Below, piece by piece: positions 40,701 through 49,817 of a stretch of DNA of 64,000 nucleotides. The notes below the pieces were generated by a model. That model was given only the letters and a program-made list of their open reading frames with translations. It ran no database searches and was not told the DNA's origin. The stretch is taken from the NCBI GenBank assembly GCA_963693285.1, contig OY848920.1:3857135-3921134 (forward strand), in the 5' to 3' direction. The DNA comes from Xestospongia muta. Taxonomy: Eukaryota; Porifera; Demospongiae; Haplosclerida; Petrosiidae. A program made the position numbers and the translations under genes. Every line of letters begins with the position of its first letter. Positions within the stretch are counted from its first letter, which is position 1.

Positions 40701-43416
40701 AATAGCAAATTTGACTTGTTCAATGTTTCCATCATAAGCTGCCCAGTATAACTGTCTATTCAATGATATAAGCCTTCCATTCTTTAATAAAGGGTCTTCT
40801 ACAATAAAATACATGTACATATAACTAAGTATACAATGTGCATCTACATGACTTTCTAACACTATATATTTCTATCATTATTATGAACTAGGTATATATG
40901 TGCATATACAGTTAAGTCTTGTGCCACATGATGCTAGTGGCATACTAGGTAGTTATGGCTTAAACAGAAGTCTCCTGTTGAGCAATATAAGGGAGTCTTA
41001 GTTAAATGCTTAGATAAAAGATGTAATTAAGGAATTCTCTCCCATCAAAAAAGTTGAACTTGTCTTTATTTAGTCTCGTCCCCAGACCTACTCGCAAGCT
41101 AAAGTAGGTCTGGTCACACGGCTTGACTTTTGTGTCCCCAGTAAGGAATGTGGCGTGGGTGTTGATATGCAATTAGAGGTAGTGTGAAATATGAATATCA
41201 TCAAATTGAAGTGTTAAAGCAGATTTCATGTAGAGTAGCTATGTATTCACTTTCACACATACTTCAATTTGATAATATTCATATTTCACATTACCTCTAA
41301 TTGCATACCAACACCCGCGCCACATCCCTTACTGGGGACACAAAACTCAAGCCGTGTGACCAGACCTACTTTAGCTTGCAAGTAGGTCTGGGGATGAGAC
41401 TAGTCTTTATTTTGAGGGGCAAATCTACTTTGCTGAATAAAACTATATTTGTATTTGAATTTCCTTGCCCAATGTCTCATTGTGGATGGACACTTGAAGC
41501 ATCTCACATCTAATAGGCTAGAACATTACTCTGTCTATCACCCTTCTTCCTATTCTCTCTGTCATTTTTCATTATACATCTATAATTGCATTCCTGAATA
41601 GTGATAATTGTATTACTGAAGCTTTGAAAAGTTCTTTCTATATACACGTAGTTGTTTGTGTATTTTGTAAGTGTGGTCTTTTAGACATGTTTTAGTTATT
41701 ACAATGAACAACAAAACTTGCATAACACAAATGTTACTGGATTTACAGAAGGTACATGTACATAATATATATATATATATTCTGACTAAGTTACAAGTTC
41801 AAATCTAAATTGCAACAATTAATTACCTTATGCTTTGGTGCTTGGTAATCATGGGTTTAAAATAATAATTATTATTAATGATATTATTAGAAATGCTCAG
41901 GGCGAGGTTATAATTATGATCTTACAAATACAAGTATTAAACAAACACTCATTTTTGAATTACTAGAGAAATCACAAAAGGCAGTTAGTTACAGAATATT
42001 CAGGTATGTAAATTGAACTAGTTATATTACTGTTTTAGACACATGCACAGTTAGCTTCAATTTGCTTACTGTAATTACAAAAATTATATGGAAATAAACC
42101 AAAAATTGGCAACAATTATACAATATCAGTGGAATACATAAACTAAGACTAAACTAGCTATTTTATAGATATTATAGCAAACAAAAACAATATTCATAGC
42201 ATGACTATGCAAAATAGCAATAACAAGTATGATGAAATAAGGGTATACATGAATATGATTAGTTCAAGTTAGAGTAAACAAGACTGTGAATCTTGGTAAG
42301 GAAGTTCGATGTTTTTTAGGTAGGCTTACAGATACTGATATACCAGTCATACAATAATGATTCTGGACCTTCTTTAAGTTGAACATCAAAGCAAGAAATA
42401 GTTTATACTTACTGCAAAAAGTAGGAGACTATGCTTCAATTTAGCTACATTGAAATAGCATTCTTTGTTCATATTCGTTTCTTTGCATTTATAATAATTA
42501 TTCATAAAAATGGCTGCCCAAAAGTAGCTCTTCATAATACACTACTGAAATCATTAGTCTTATTTCTAATGCGCTTAAATGTGACCTACAAAAGACCATC
42601 TATCATATTTTAGCATGTTACTTCTGTGACTTTAGTGTCTATACTGTTTATGTTTATGGAGTTATTATTATCTATAAAGCAGAGGAAGAGGCAGAGAGAA
42701 AAAATTAGCCTTTTTCCAATTGTGTCTATGATGCTTAGTACCTAGTCTTAACCTATAACTAAGTTAAAATTAAGGAATTATCAATACTTTAAAGAATTGA
42801 AAGATATTGATCAATTTTTAGTGAGATGTTCTTTTTTTCTGACAATACATTTCAATGAATAATCAGGGCTATATCTACATAGGCACTGCTACCACATGCC
42901 TGATAAACCACCATCTAATAGAATAATAAGACATGAGTGTTTTACCATCTATACTCTGTTCACATTGAGAAAGACTGAAGTTTAGTAGTTTAACATAGTT
43001 TGGTGAGCAATTATTGTTTGTATAATTGTCAACTATTATTGACTAGAGTAGTGTTAGATTATTGTTTTGTAAAATTCTAATTTTGAAATAAATATTTGAT
43101 CTGTAATAAGGACCATTAATCTAACTCCATCTAAGTGGCTAATAGGTATGTAAAAAGGACACAGGCTATTTATTTTAATATTAGAGTCACCTGTTTTAGG
43201 TCCAGGATTAAGTTCAACATCTCCTGATAAAATAAGGAGAAGAGAGAGAAAAACTCCTAAAGAGAAAGTAAGATCTTTAATCTTCCTGATAATAGTCACT
43301 CCATCTATCCTACTACTGCTCTCAGTGTTTGGAGTCTCTTTAGAATGAGTACTGTATGATATCTGATGACATGCCCACAATCCAATACACACTCTCCATT
43401 GATTGACATCAATCAT
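28659..43416 (-). CDS. Gene B: 2A-ankyrin-Roc-COR-caspase-like protein
   Basis: Exon chain, 5' to 3': 43416-43191, 40798-40665, 39740-39642, 39060-38962, 37910-37736, 34957-34898, 34069-31958, 31576-31547, 31242-30481, 29246-29010, 28732-28659, with further alternative tail exons to 25516. Every junction has GT-AG borders and matching phase, giving about 1335 residues. In order: hydrophobic segment and 2A motif (to residue 73), ankyrin repeats (about 80-260), Roc GTPase (P-loop about 291-298, DTGGQ about 451-455), COR, Cys/His module, caspase-like domain (His about 1074, Cys about 1126-1127), charged tail. Known families: Roc-COR are GTP-driven switches; caspase-fold C14 peptidases cut proteins; ankyrin repeats bind partners. 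Inferred: a single-chain sensor-switch-protease. The join across the 2.8-kb intron between the ankyrin and Roc-COR parts rests on phase agreement alone. Confidence 0.65.
29010..29246 (-). CDS. Gene B tail exon B (unit 2)
   Basis: A 237-nt phase 1-1 exon with the same encoded residues as 26908-27144. It is the first tail exon after the caspase-like exon (30481-31242), whose donor is also phase 1. Confidence 0.65.
29646..30205. repeat. Dispersed repeat, copy 1 (also at 36711-37252)
   Basis: About 550 bp of close similarity in the same orientation: GGAAAGGGATA.GA.CTGTGGGTGTGGTTA, then ACAATTACAAACAACATGTT and AAGTTCACAAAA. No coding capacity. It lies in an intron of gene B between caspase and tail exons. 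Confidence 0.75.
30481..31242 (-). CDS. Gene B exon: caspase-like (peptidase C14) domain
   Basis: A 762-nt phase 1-1 exon of 254 codons. GLAIIFGVVNKMGPQGTDLD starts the fold. WLVFYYAGHGG holds the catalytic His (exon residue about 96) and RLFLFDCCLKK holds the catalytic Cys (about 148-149). A p10-like part follows (GGAWTIKLCDNIKEYAKTM ... PFQLINCGDDYL). The DCC context resembles metacaspases and paracaspases rather than the QACRG of animal executioner caspases, so substrate preference may differ. Both catalytic residues are present, so activity is plausible. It directly follows the Roc-COR exon and microexon. Confidence 0.85.
31547..31576 (-). CDS. Gene B 10-codon microexon
   Basis: A 30-nt phase 1-1 exon reading DSSNQAIPHD, with acceptor TTGTTCAG and donor GTAAGT. 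The counterpart in gene A is DINQAISYHE (23638-23667), equal in length and phase. Confidence 0.6.
31958..34069 (-). CDS. Gene B exon: Roc-COR GTPase
   Basis: One long exon of 2112 nt (704 codons, phase 1-1). It carries a P-loop (FLISGAPGTGKSSFLKLL), a switch-II element (YGVDTGGQAAFLDIAP) and a G4-like motif (HCIVLGTFYDKL), the order of a Ras-like Roc domain. An insert between P-loop and switch II has a threefold short repeat ending SQQS. The COR region follows (IRWFLFQLELDQKF ... EKALMYYHDMTIFLYF ... VVFLHPQILFDILSVLI). The last 200 residues form a separate module (YKSIPSSFKKHTEPLILSWG ... YFYCTIPDCPNKSSEHFCRL) that recurs in gene A and in the 63-kb pseudogene. LRRK2 and MFHAS1 belong to the same broad family. 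No kinase domain is present; a caspase-like exon follows instead. Confidence 0.85.
34898..34957 (-). CDS. Gene B linker exon before Roc
   Basis: A 60-nt phase 1-1 exon reading DNPEYSVAVSPEDLVVVDKI, with borders TTTTTAG and GTTAGT. No domain. Confidence 0.55.
36711..37252. repeat. Dispersed repeat, copy 2
   Basis: Second copy of the repeat at 29646-30205, lying in the intron between ankyrin repeat 4 and the linker exon of gene B. Both copies are followed by a unit of the 24.2-kb tandem repeat family, so the two repeats travelled together. Confidence 0.75.
37630..37646. repeat. (CA)n microsatellite
   Basis: Short CA dinucleotide run followed by TA repeats, in an intron of gene B. Confidence 0.8.
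37736..37910 (-). CDS. Gene B exon: ankyrin repeat 4 and linker
   Basis: A 175-nt exon, phase 0 to 1: YGETPLHDACSMGNMECIKL, LLTNGADATIKNKNNETAAD, then a linker to the donor GTAATA. It returns the frame to phase 1, which all later exons use. Confidence 0.8.
38962..39060 (-). CDS. Gene B exon: ankyrin repeat 3
   Basis: 99 nt (33 codons), phase 0-0: HEETPLHWAAYNGHTEIAGL, then LIKAGAGLDPINK. Donor GTAAGT. One exon per repeat, as in exon 39642-39740. Confidence 0.85.
39642..39740 (-). CDS. Gene B exon: ankyrin repeat 2
   Basis: Exactly 99 nt (33 codons, one repeat), phase 0-0: DEYTPLHEASYHGHTEVVSW, then LLERQSNPNSVNK. TPLHEA and GHTEVVSWLL are typical ankyrin elements. Donor GTACTG. Confidence 0.8.
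40665..40798 (-). CDS. Gene B exon: first ankyrin repeat
   Basis: A 134-nt exon, phase 1 to 0: DPLLKNGRLISLNRQLYWAA, then YDGNIEQVKFAIEQGADVNH. The LYWAAYDGN and GADVNHHGK elements are ankyrin-repeat hallmarks. Donor GTAAGT. Confidence 0.75.
41071..41402. mobile_element. Foldback MITE with 9-bp target duplication
   Basis: Arms of about 145 bp face each other as near-perfect inverted repeats, starting TAGTCTCGTCCCCAGACCTA and ending in the reverse complement with one or two changes. Flanks are identical 9-mers, GTCTTTATT at 41062-41070 and 41403-41411. Each arm also carries a nested palindrome of AGACCTACT and AGTAGGTCT. Long terminal inverted repeats plus a 9-bp duplication are the pattern of Mutator-like (MULE) elements. 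It encodes nothing. Confidence 0.85.
41530..41965. repeat. Duplicated intron segment, copy 2
   Basis: Copy of 19408-19840, same orientation, starting next to the foldback MITE. It ends in TTTTTGAATTACTAG, matching the start of the gene A UPA-end exon region. Confidence 0.65.
43191..43416 (-). CDS. Gene B first exon: signal-like segment and 2A recoding motif
   Basis: Starts at the ATG 43416-43414 (MIDVNQWRVCIGLWACHQ). Residues about 49-63 are hydrophobic (LTFSLGVFLSLLLIL), followed at once by SGDVELNPGP (DVELNPGP at 43198-43221). D-V/I-E-x-N-P-G-P is the canonical 2A motif, at which the ribosome skips the Gly-Pro bond and makes two proteins from one reading frame. 2A motifs joined to N-terminal signal sequences have been described in invertebrate NLR-type immune genes. 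The donor is GTGACT in phase 1, matching the ankyrin exon at 40798. When skipping fails, the hydrophobic part stays attached and could change the protein's destination. Confidence 0.8.
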
Positions 43417-43449
43417 TACTATAGTGAGAGAATAATATGTCAATATATG

Positions 43450-44480
43450 AGTAGTGTGTATTACTTAGCATTTCATGAACAAGAAAATAAGAAAAAAACA
43501 TTTACTAAATATTTTAATCCTATTTGCTTGCCCTATTTTACATAATTACACATTAAAGAACCCCTATACATTTCATAGCTGGGGCACAGAGTCAATTCAA
43601 TTAATCAGACCTATATTTCATACATGTATATTGAACAATAAATGTTATCAGTTTTAAAGACAAAGTTGTAGTAATAATTAAAATGGCAGAAGACTATGGA
43701 TTCCTTAAAATCCCATATTAAATGTTTACTTATGTTATGATCAAGATTATCAAAACTCATCAATAACAGAAGCACCCAATGGGAAATAATCCTAACGTTG
43801 ACGTGGCATGTAAACTATACTACCACACCCACATATCATGTCAAAACGTGATTTATTTACCATCATGAGTGCATAATTACAAAAATGGTTATGTGAGAAT
43901 TTATGTCCTCTTATGTCCACTAATGACATACTACTGAACAGAATGAGTTTGTCTGGTTCTTACTCTCTACATAAAGTGGGCAACACCAGATCATAGCAAT
44001 TGTGGCCAGACTAAACTATAGGCTAAACATATGTTACAACTGTTGTTACCCAGGGCCCCTCACCCTCTAATATCAGTGATTGAAGGTCCGTTTTAACAGT
44101 CAGATGTATACAGTTTTTTTAAATTAGTAATAAAGTAATTAAATGTACTTACTTATATTCAATGACTTTGCTTGTACTCCGTTGAGGTTAGCAGAAAATT
44201 CCGAAAGGTAATTTAAGTTACTTTAGATAAACCAAGCTTGACTTTGCTCGTACTCCGTTCACGTTAGCTATCAAAAGTGCCAGACTTACGGTATTACTTC
44301 GCATGTACTCCGTTGACGTAAATGGCACGTGATCATTACTCAGTCATTTGAATAAGAAATACAGCCCAGGGAGGGTGCGCGATAAATAGAGTGAGCACAC
44401 TACGCTGTTTATTTCTGCTGTTGTTCGAGTAATTCTATTAAAGACTCATTTTTCTTTCTTTCAACTGCTATTAAGTAAGA
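43450..44480. promoter_or_regulatory. Candidate divergent promoter region
   Basis: This lies between the start of gene B (minus) and the plus-strand genes. A motif GTACTCCGTT with flanking GC(T/A) occurs three times at about 44173, 44250 and 44309, once followed by TGACGTAA (CRE-like) and then by CACGTG (E-box, about 44326). A related ACTCCGCTCACGTTGA is found at about 57789. These are sequence patterns only. Little else is seen in the first 500 bases. Confidence 0.35.
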
Positions 44481-44961
44481 TATCTCTTTCAAGACAATGA
44501 GTCCACGCTATTGGGAGGAAGAATTTGCATATCAACGCTCATACACGAGTCTACAGTAAACACTGTTAATGCTTAGAATTTTTTGTTTGTTGTTGTTTAT
44601 CTAATTTTCATCCGCCACTTTGTGCGTAAAAATAACTGTAGAATTTATATATATTTTGGACAAAATCAAATTTGAAAATAATAAGCAATATTATAAGTAA
44701 AAATTAGGTTTGTTCTTTGGAGAAAGTAACTTGGGAAGGATGTCATTGAAGAAATAGCTATCAAGCTGAAGGTAATATGTATCTTACCACACAAAGTTTG
44801 GATATATGTATTCTACTGCTACTCCCTCTGTGGTATACTTGCAAAAGTCAGACCACTTACTAAGATCAGCAGTGACATAAAGCTGCAATTGGACATGGGG
44901 GTAATATGAGCGTGTTCTCCTTAGATATAGTTTGCCTTTGGAATGGGAATTGAGATATCAA

Positions 44962-45175
44962 ATATTTATCCCGGTAGGACCGCTTGGCGCCTAGTGATAT
45001 TATAATTATCTCTAAGAGATTGGAAGAGCTGGAACCTGCTCATGCTCATCTGTACCTAAATGGTAGATTCATGTATCACTCACTCTCTAAAGAAATGAAG
45101 TTGTATTGTGACAATAATGAACAGTGTAGACGTGTGGCACTATTGAAACATTTCTGTGTTAACTTCATGAACTAA
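44962..45175 (+). pseudogene. RecQ-like helicase C-terminal fragment
   Basis: The frame reads GR, stop, DRLAPSDIIIISKRLEEL and, after a few residues, LSKEMKLYCDNNEQCRRVAL and LKHF. This follows RecQ motif VI (GRxGRDG.PS) and the start of the RecQ zinc-binding region (Y.....CRR..LL..F). The upstream helicase domains are missing and a TAG lies within motif VI. It is a short, dead fragment, recognised from two motifs only. Confidence 0.5.
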
Positions 45176-45179
45176 ACCT

Positions 45180-46460
45180 GCATCAACTTAGATGTAGCCT
45201 CAAAGCACACAATCAAATAAGTCAAAGCACATACACACATTCTCTTATTTACTGTTAGTTTTGTTCTGAATCATGACTGACAGAGAGAATATACCTACTA
45301 ATTATCCAATAACTAATGATCTAGTAACTTGAGCTCACTTCTTACAGTTAATAGATGTAATCATATCTTCAAAAAAGTCTATAAAGAGGAATCTTTGAAA
45401 TTTAAAGATAAAGTACATGAACAAGTCATTAAAAGACCCTAGAGAAAAAAGCTACTAGTTTTCTAGAGAGAGGAATAAAACACATTTAATTTCAATGAAG
45501 ATGATCATGTCAAAAGACTTTGTATGCTGTACAAGCAGTGTTGGAAAACCTAATAGCAGTGGACAGCAAAAGAGAAGTTTTAGTTAAAGCTTGTTAGAGT
45601 CATTAGATGTGTATGACATGACTGAAGTCTATAATTGTGTTACTGACACTGGTGTTGTCTGTGATGGTTTAGAACAGTTAGACATTATGACTTGCACTGC
45701 CATGTGGTGTGAAGTGGACAATAGTCCAAATCCTATAACAGTTCCAGGTACAAATAATGATAAGGGAAGTCTGACACGTGCCATTTTATTCTGGACAAAC
45801 ATAGTGAATGAAAGCCCCTAGTTCTGTTTTGAGATGAATAATATATGTCAGGTTTCAAGACTGGTAGGAGAGTTCATTTATATTTTTTTTCTTTCTTCAA
45901 TATTTGTCCATTATTGTACATTTTACTAAGATGGACAAAAAATATCAACATGGCAATCATGTTCTTGTAGTTAAATTAGGTTTGTCCCCTGTCCTTTGCT
46001 AATGTTAGTGAAATATAGTGGAAGTGGCTCATTTGATTACTAGAATCTCATCTCAGATTATTCCATGGCATAGTCAGCTGTAGGAATGAACAAATTAAGG
46101 AAAAGTATTGGCAATTAGTTGCAATAGAGTTAGAAAGGTGGTTAAGTGAAGAATTAATAGTTTTGGTGTTGATCATTTTGTATTTATTCTTCACATATCC
46201 AGCTGAAGCTATAGCAGCCACCAATGCAAGGTAGAAGACAGTCAGAAGGTGGTCTCAATAAATCCAAAGTGTCACATAATGTATATATAGTTAGATTTGA
46301 TCTTAAGCTTATTATAATTGTGTGTACACAACCAGCACAAAACCTCAGTATTATTATTAGGAATGTGTGAGTATGTCAGTGTGGTGTATGATTTGGGAGA
46401 TGTATTCAGTTGAATGAAATAAATTAGACAGAAAACAAGCTCTCCATAGATATGCATTTA
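45180..46460. other. Intergenic, unassigned
   Basis: One plus-strand open frame (45591-45821) has no recognisable domain and no splice borders. Nothing else was supported. Confidence 0.4.
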
Positions 46461-46484
46461 ACATGACATCACTTCCTGTGCAGT

Positions 46485-46600
46485 CAGTATATATATATAT
46501 ATATATATTGTACAGAAAAATACAAACATATACAAACATATACAGACATGTACAGACATATACAGAGATAAACAAAAATATACAGACATATTTGTAAAAA
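46485..46600. repeat. Short tandem repeat of ACAGACATAT type
   Basis: An AT run is followed by about ten diverged units of a 10-bp motif (ACATATACAG). A second patch of the same motif lies at 47395-47480, inside an intron of gene C1. Confidence 0.65.
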
Positions 46601-46624
46601 TCTCATGTTTAGAATACTCATATA

Positions 46625-46909
46625 CGGAAGCCGAAGGTGGACATCCATTTCTACTTTGCATTTCATATACTCTGCTTTGAAGTTTTCCGAAATTATCCAA
46701 TTCTACTTTGCAGTTTTCCAAAAATATTCCAATTCCAACTCTATTGTTATCCTTCGATGGAATATTTAACAACAAAAATCCTATAGCCCCACCCTAACCG
46801 AAAACATGTCACTTCACTTCATTCTAAGAGACAGCTCACGGTGCTCGCGCTTCACTTCATTGATCGATGGAAAGTAGAATTGGAATTGGATGTCCGACTT
46901 CGGCTTCCG
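46625..46909. mobile_element. MITE with TA target duplication
   Basis: It begins CGGAAGCCGAAG and ends CTTCGGCTTCCG, both flanked by TA (46623-46624, 46910-46911). The inner part of the terminal repeats also agrees (GGACATCCA). Inner copies of a TTCTACTTTGCA.TTTTCC motif occur. TA duplications point to the Tc1/mariner or a similar group. Non-coding. Confidence 0.75.
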
Positions 46910-47097
46910 TACTGATAAGCTTTGTGGAATACTTTATTAATTGTAATATGTTACCTACCTACCTACAATAATACCTTCTATACAATTACTTTTGATAGTT
47001 AGTGGGCTCTAGACTCTAGGATAAATACTATTAAACTAGTGAACCACTTACTGTAGTGACCTAGTAGAGTTATAATACTACTTATTCTTACCTTCAG

Positions 47098-49132
47098 AGA
47101 AACCTGGCCTTCCTCTGTCCTCCAGAGATCAATCTCATAAAAGTTTAAAAGCTAAAGTTATGTTTCCATACATTGCTGATCAAGAGGACGAGATTACTGT
47201 CAAGGAAGGTGACATTGTTGATGTAATCACCATGGCAACTGGGAACGATGGTTGGTGGTTAGTACAACTTGACAACAATGAAGGTCTGGCACCTGTCAAC
47301 TTTCTCTCTCTCATTCAATCAGAACCTCTCCCCAAAGTATGATTTAATTACTTTAACAGTATATGAACACATGTACATTTAGTGTACAAAAAAGATGGAC
47401 ATACACAGACTTATGCAGACATATACTAACATATACAGACATATACTAAAATTTACAGGCATATACAGACATTTGTAATATGTTACATTTTCAATGATTA
47501 ACCAGTTAAATCTTTTGTTATAAACCTTTCTCTTTTTCTCTACTTGGCAGCTTATTCATCAGATAAAGCATGTAAATGTCGAGCTAAAGTAACTTTCAGT
47601 TACACAGCTAAGAATGAAGATGAATTATCTCTGATGTCAGCTGATATTGTAGAGATTTTAGAAGATGATGAAGATGGCTGGTGGCGTGGACGAATTCACG
47701 AGAAAGAAGGAGTATTCCCCTGTAATTTTGTAAAACCATTTGTAGATGAAGAAGATCCAGCACCTCTACCTGATACTATTTCATCTCCTGCACTTAGTAA
47801 GCCCAGTAAGTCAAACAATTCATGGACTCTATTTATTAACATCTCATGTGAACTCATGTTAATATATTCTTGTTATAATGTTATAGTACATTTCAAGCAC
47901 CGTATAACTATGTACAAAGCTAACAAGAGTATGTACATGTTTGTTGAGTTATGATTGTTATCTCATTAGCATTTTAAGAACATGTGTGTCTGTTCACAGT
48001 ATCAGTTCATTTCAATATCTTAAATTTTATGACCATTGTTAGATCGATATGGTTTCTTATTCTTTTATATATTGTGATATGTTATATAGTATATACTGCT
48101 CATAGTAACTTTGTTTATAAACAGGAGGCACAGAATATCTTGGTAATTGGTCTGTTGGTAACCCTGAAATTCTAAACAGAGGTATGTCATAAGTATAACA
48201 ATCTTGGTTGATAGGAGAATAAAAAACATGACAAATAGTTAATGAAACAAGAACTACCACATTATTTTTACCATATCTGTGTATATATGTGCGTATTGTT
48301 ATATTTCACAGTATGTATTACTAGTTGTTAACTCTATAGGAGACATTGAAAGTGTTGAGTGGAATGATTATGACAACAGTGTATATCTCACTTCTCCAAC
48401 AATAGAACAATGTGAAAATGTTATGAGTAGATTAATGGAAAACAAAAGTACAGGACAAGAATGGAGTGTTTATCTGTCTACATCGACTCCTGAAAGTACT
48501 CTAGCTATTATTAACAATCTCAACTTGTGTGCAGTGTGGAGACTTGATATATTACGCACTCCACTGGACAGTAAGTGTGTATCGACATTGTCAGAAATAC
48601 TGATGAGTAATAAAACAATAAGAACCTTACATCTTGTCTCCTCTCAATTTACTGGTGTTATCAAACAAGTCAGTGATGCTCTCTTTACTAACACAACACT
48701 TCAAGAATTATGGTTGTTAATGTTTCCGTCACAGATGAAGATACTACTCACTTGTCTAACATGTTGAGTAGTAATAAGACATTGAAAGTATTACAACTCT
48801 CCAACTGTAACATCACTGATAATGGTGTCCGATATATCTGTGAAGGACTCACTAGAAACCAAACACTGATTACATTGAACATCGGAGGTAATTATCAGAT
48901 CACTTCAATCAGTACCAGTACAATAGTTAAATTGATAAACACTACAAAATCATTGATAGAACTCCATCTGGACCATATTTCACTGAAAGATGATGACATG
49001 AAGATAATATGTACTGAACTATCTAGCAATACTACAATACAGAGACTTGTATTAACACCACAAAATAAAGAGAACTTCGAAATATTCAGTAACTATCAGT
49101 TCATTAAAGACAGACTCCGCTTCTGGTCATAG
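47098..49132 (+). CDS. Gene C1: SH3-SH3-LRR protein, lesioned
   Basis: Exons: 47098-47336 (SH3: MFPYIADQEDEITVKEGDIV, DGWWLVQL, GLAPVNFL), 47551-47805 (SH3: FSYTAKNEDELSLMSADIV, DGWWRGR, GVFPCNFV), 48125-48181 (19-residue linker), 48340-49132 (leucine-rich repeats to a TAG). SH3 domains bind proline-rich peptides; the repeats are NLR/ribonuclease-inhibitor type (LQLSNCNITDNGVRYICEGL). Two faults: the first SH3 exon ends at AAA|GTATGA in phase 0 where the next needs phase 1, and the LRR exon is one base short near 48717, where paralogue C2 shows TTGATTAAT against TTGTTAAT. Both are explained by one missing base each. The 5' exons were not found. It is a tandem paralogue of the 3' part of C2. 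Confidence 0.65.
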
Positions 49133-49320
49133 TAACTGCAGGTATTGAAATGTTATCTGTTTATTTTCAGTTTCAATATCAGTTCAAACTTCTGTTAATT
49201 AAGTACTGAGTTAATTAAGTACTTAGTTGTCATTTTTTACTAAAAATGTCTTTGACATAATAATCAATATAAACAAAGTAGCTTGCTAACAACTTTGTTC
49301 TTTTCACTGAGCTTTAACTG

Positions 49321-49326
49321 AATAAA
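49321..49326 (+). terminator. Poly(A) signal after gene C1
   Basis: AATAAA about 190 bp after the stop codon of the C1 LRR exon. Confidence 0.4.
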
Positions 49327-49817
49327 GACAAATTAAAGAAAAAGAAGTAAAGAAGTATGTATGGGAATTAAAACCTGAAGAGTATGTCCTGAAAGTACTT
49401 TAATAATTATGTCTGGACAATTTGAACTATTTGTATAGAATGTTAATCATCTTCTCTCTTTAAATAATTCTATAACTACAAAGAAGCTAATTGGTACATG
49501 TTCTGACAAGAAGTCCACTATACTTTGCTATATATCTGAGTGTCATACTGAATACACTACTAAAGTATTGTCACATCTCTAACATTATCACTATATTAAC
49601 TAATACAGCTTGTCCTCAATATACCATCTAAGGAAGTATGCTATTTATAGTACTACTTCCAATGCTATTTACAGTTCAGACTGGTATGTAGCCACACCCT
49701 TCTTTGACCTCCCTAGAAGTGGATATTGTTTTGACCATGGCAACCATTCTCAGTGAGTTAAAAATTTAGATCCTTTTCTCATTTATAAATGTAAATCATT
49801 TTTATTTTTTGATATAG

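Larger units (their letters stand above)
40799..43190. other. First intron of gene B
   Basis: No exon recognised. It holds a 332-bp foldback MITE (41071-41402) and the second copy of the 19.4-kb segment (41530-41965). Confidence 0.5.

Noticed and set aside
45591..45821. Plus-strand open frame of 76 codons as a gene
   Set aside because: No ATG at the 5' end of the frame, no domain, no splice borders; may be chance.
46272..46775. Several overlapping minus-strand frames rich in Tyr, Val and Cys
   Set aside because: They arise from the AT and ACAGACATAT repeats and the MITE, not from a gene.
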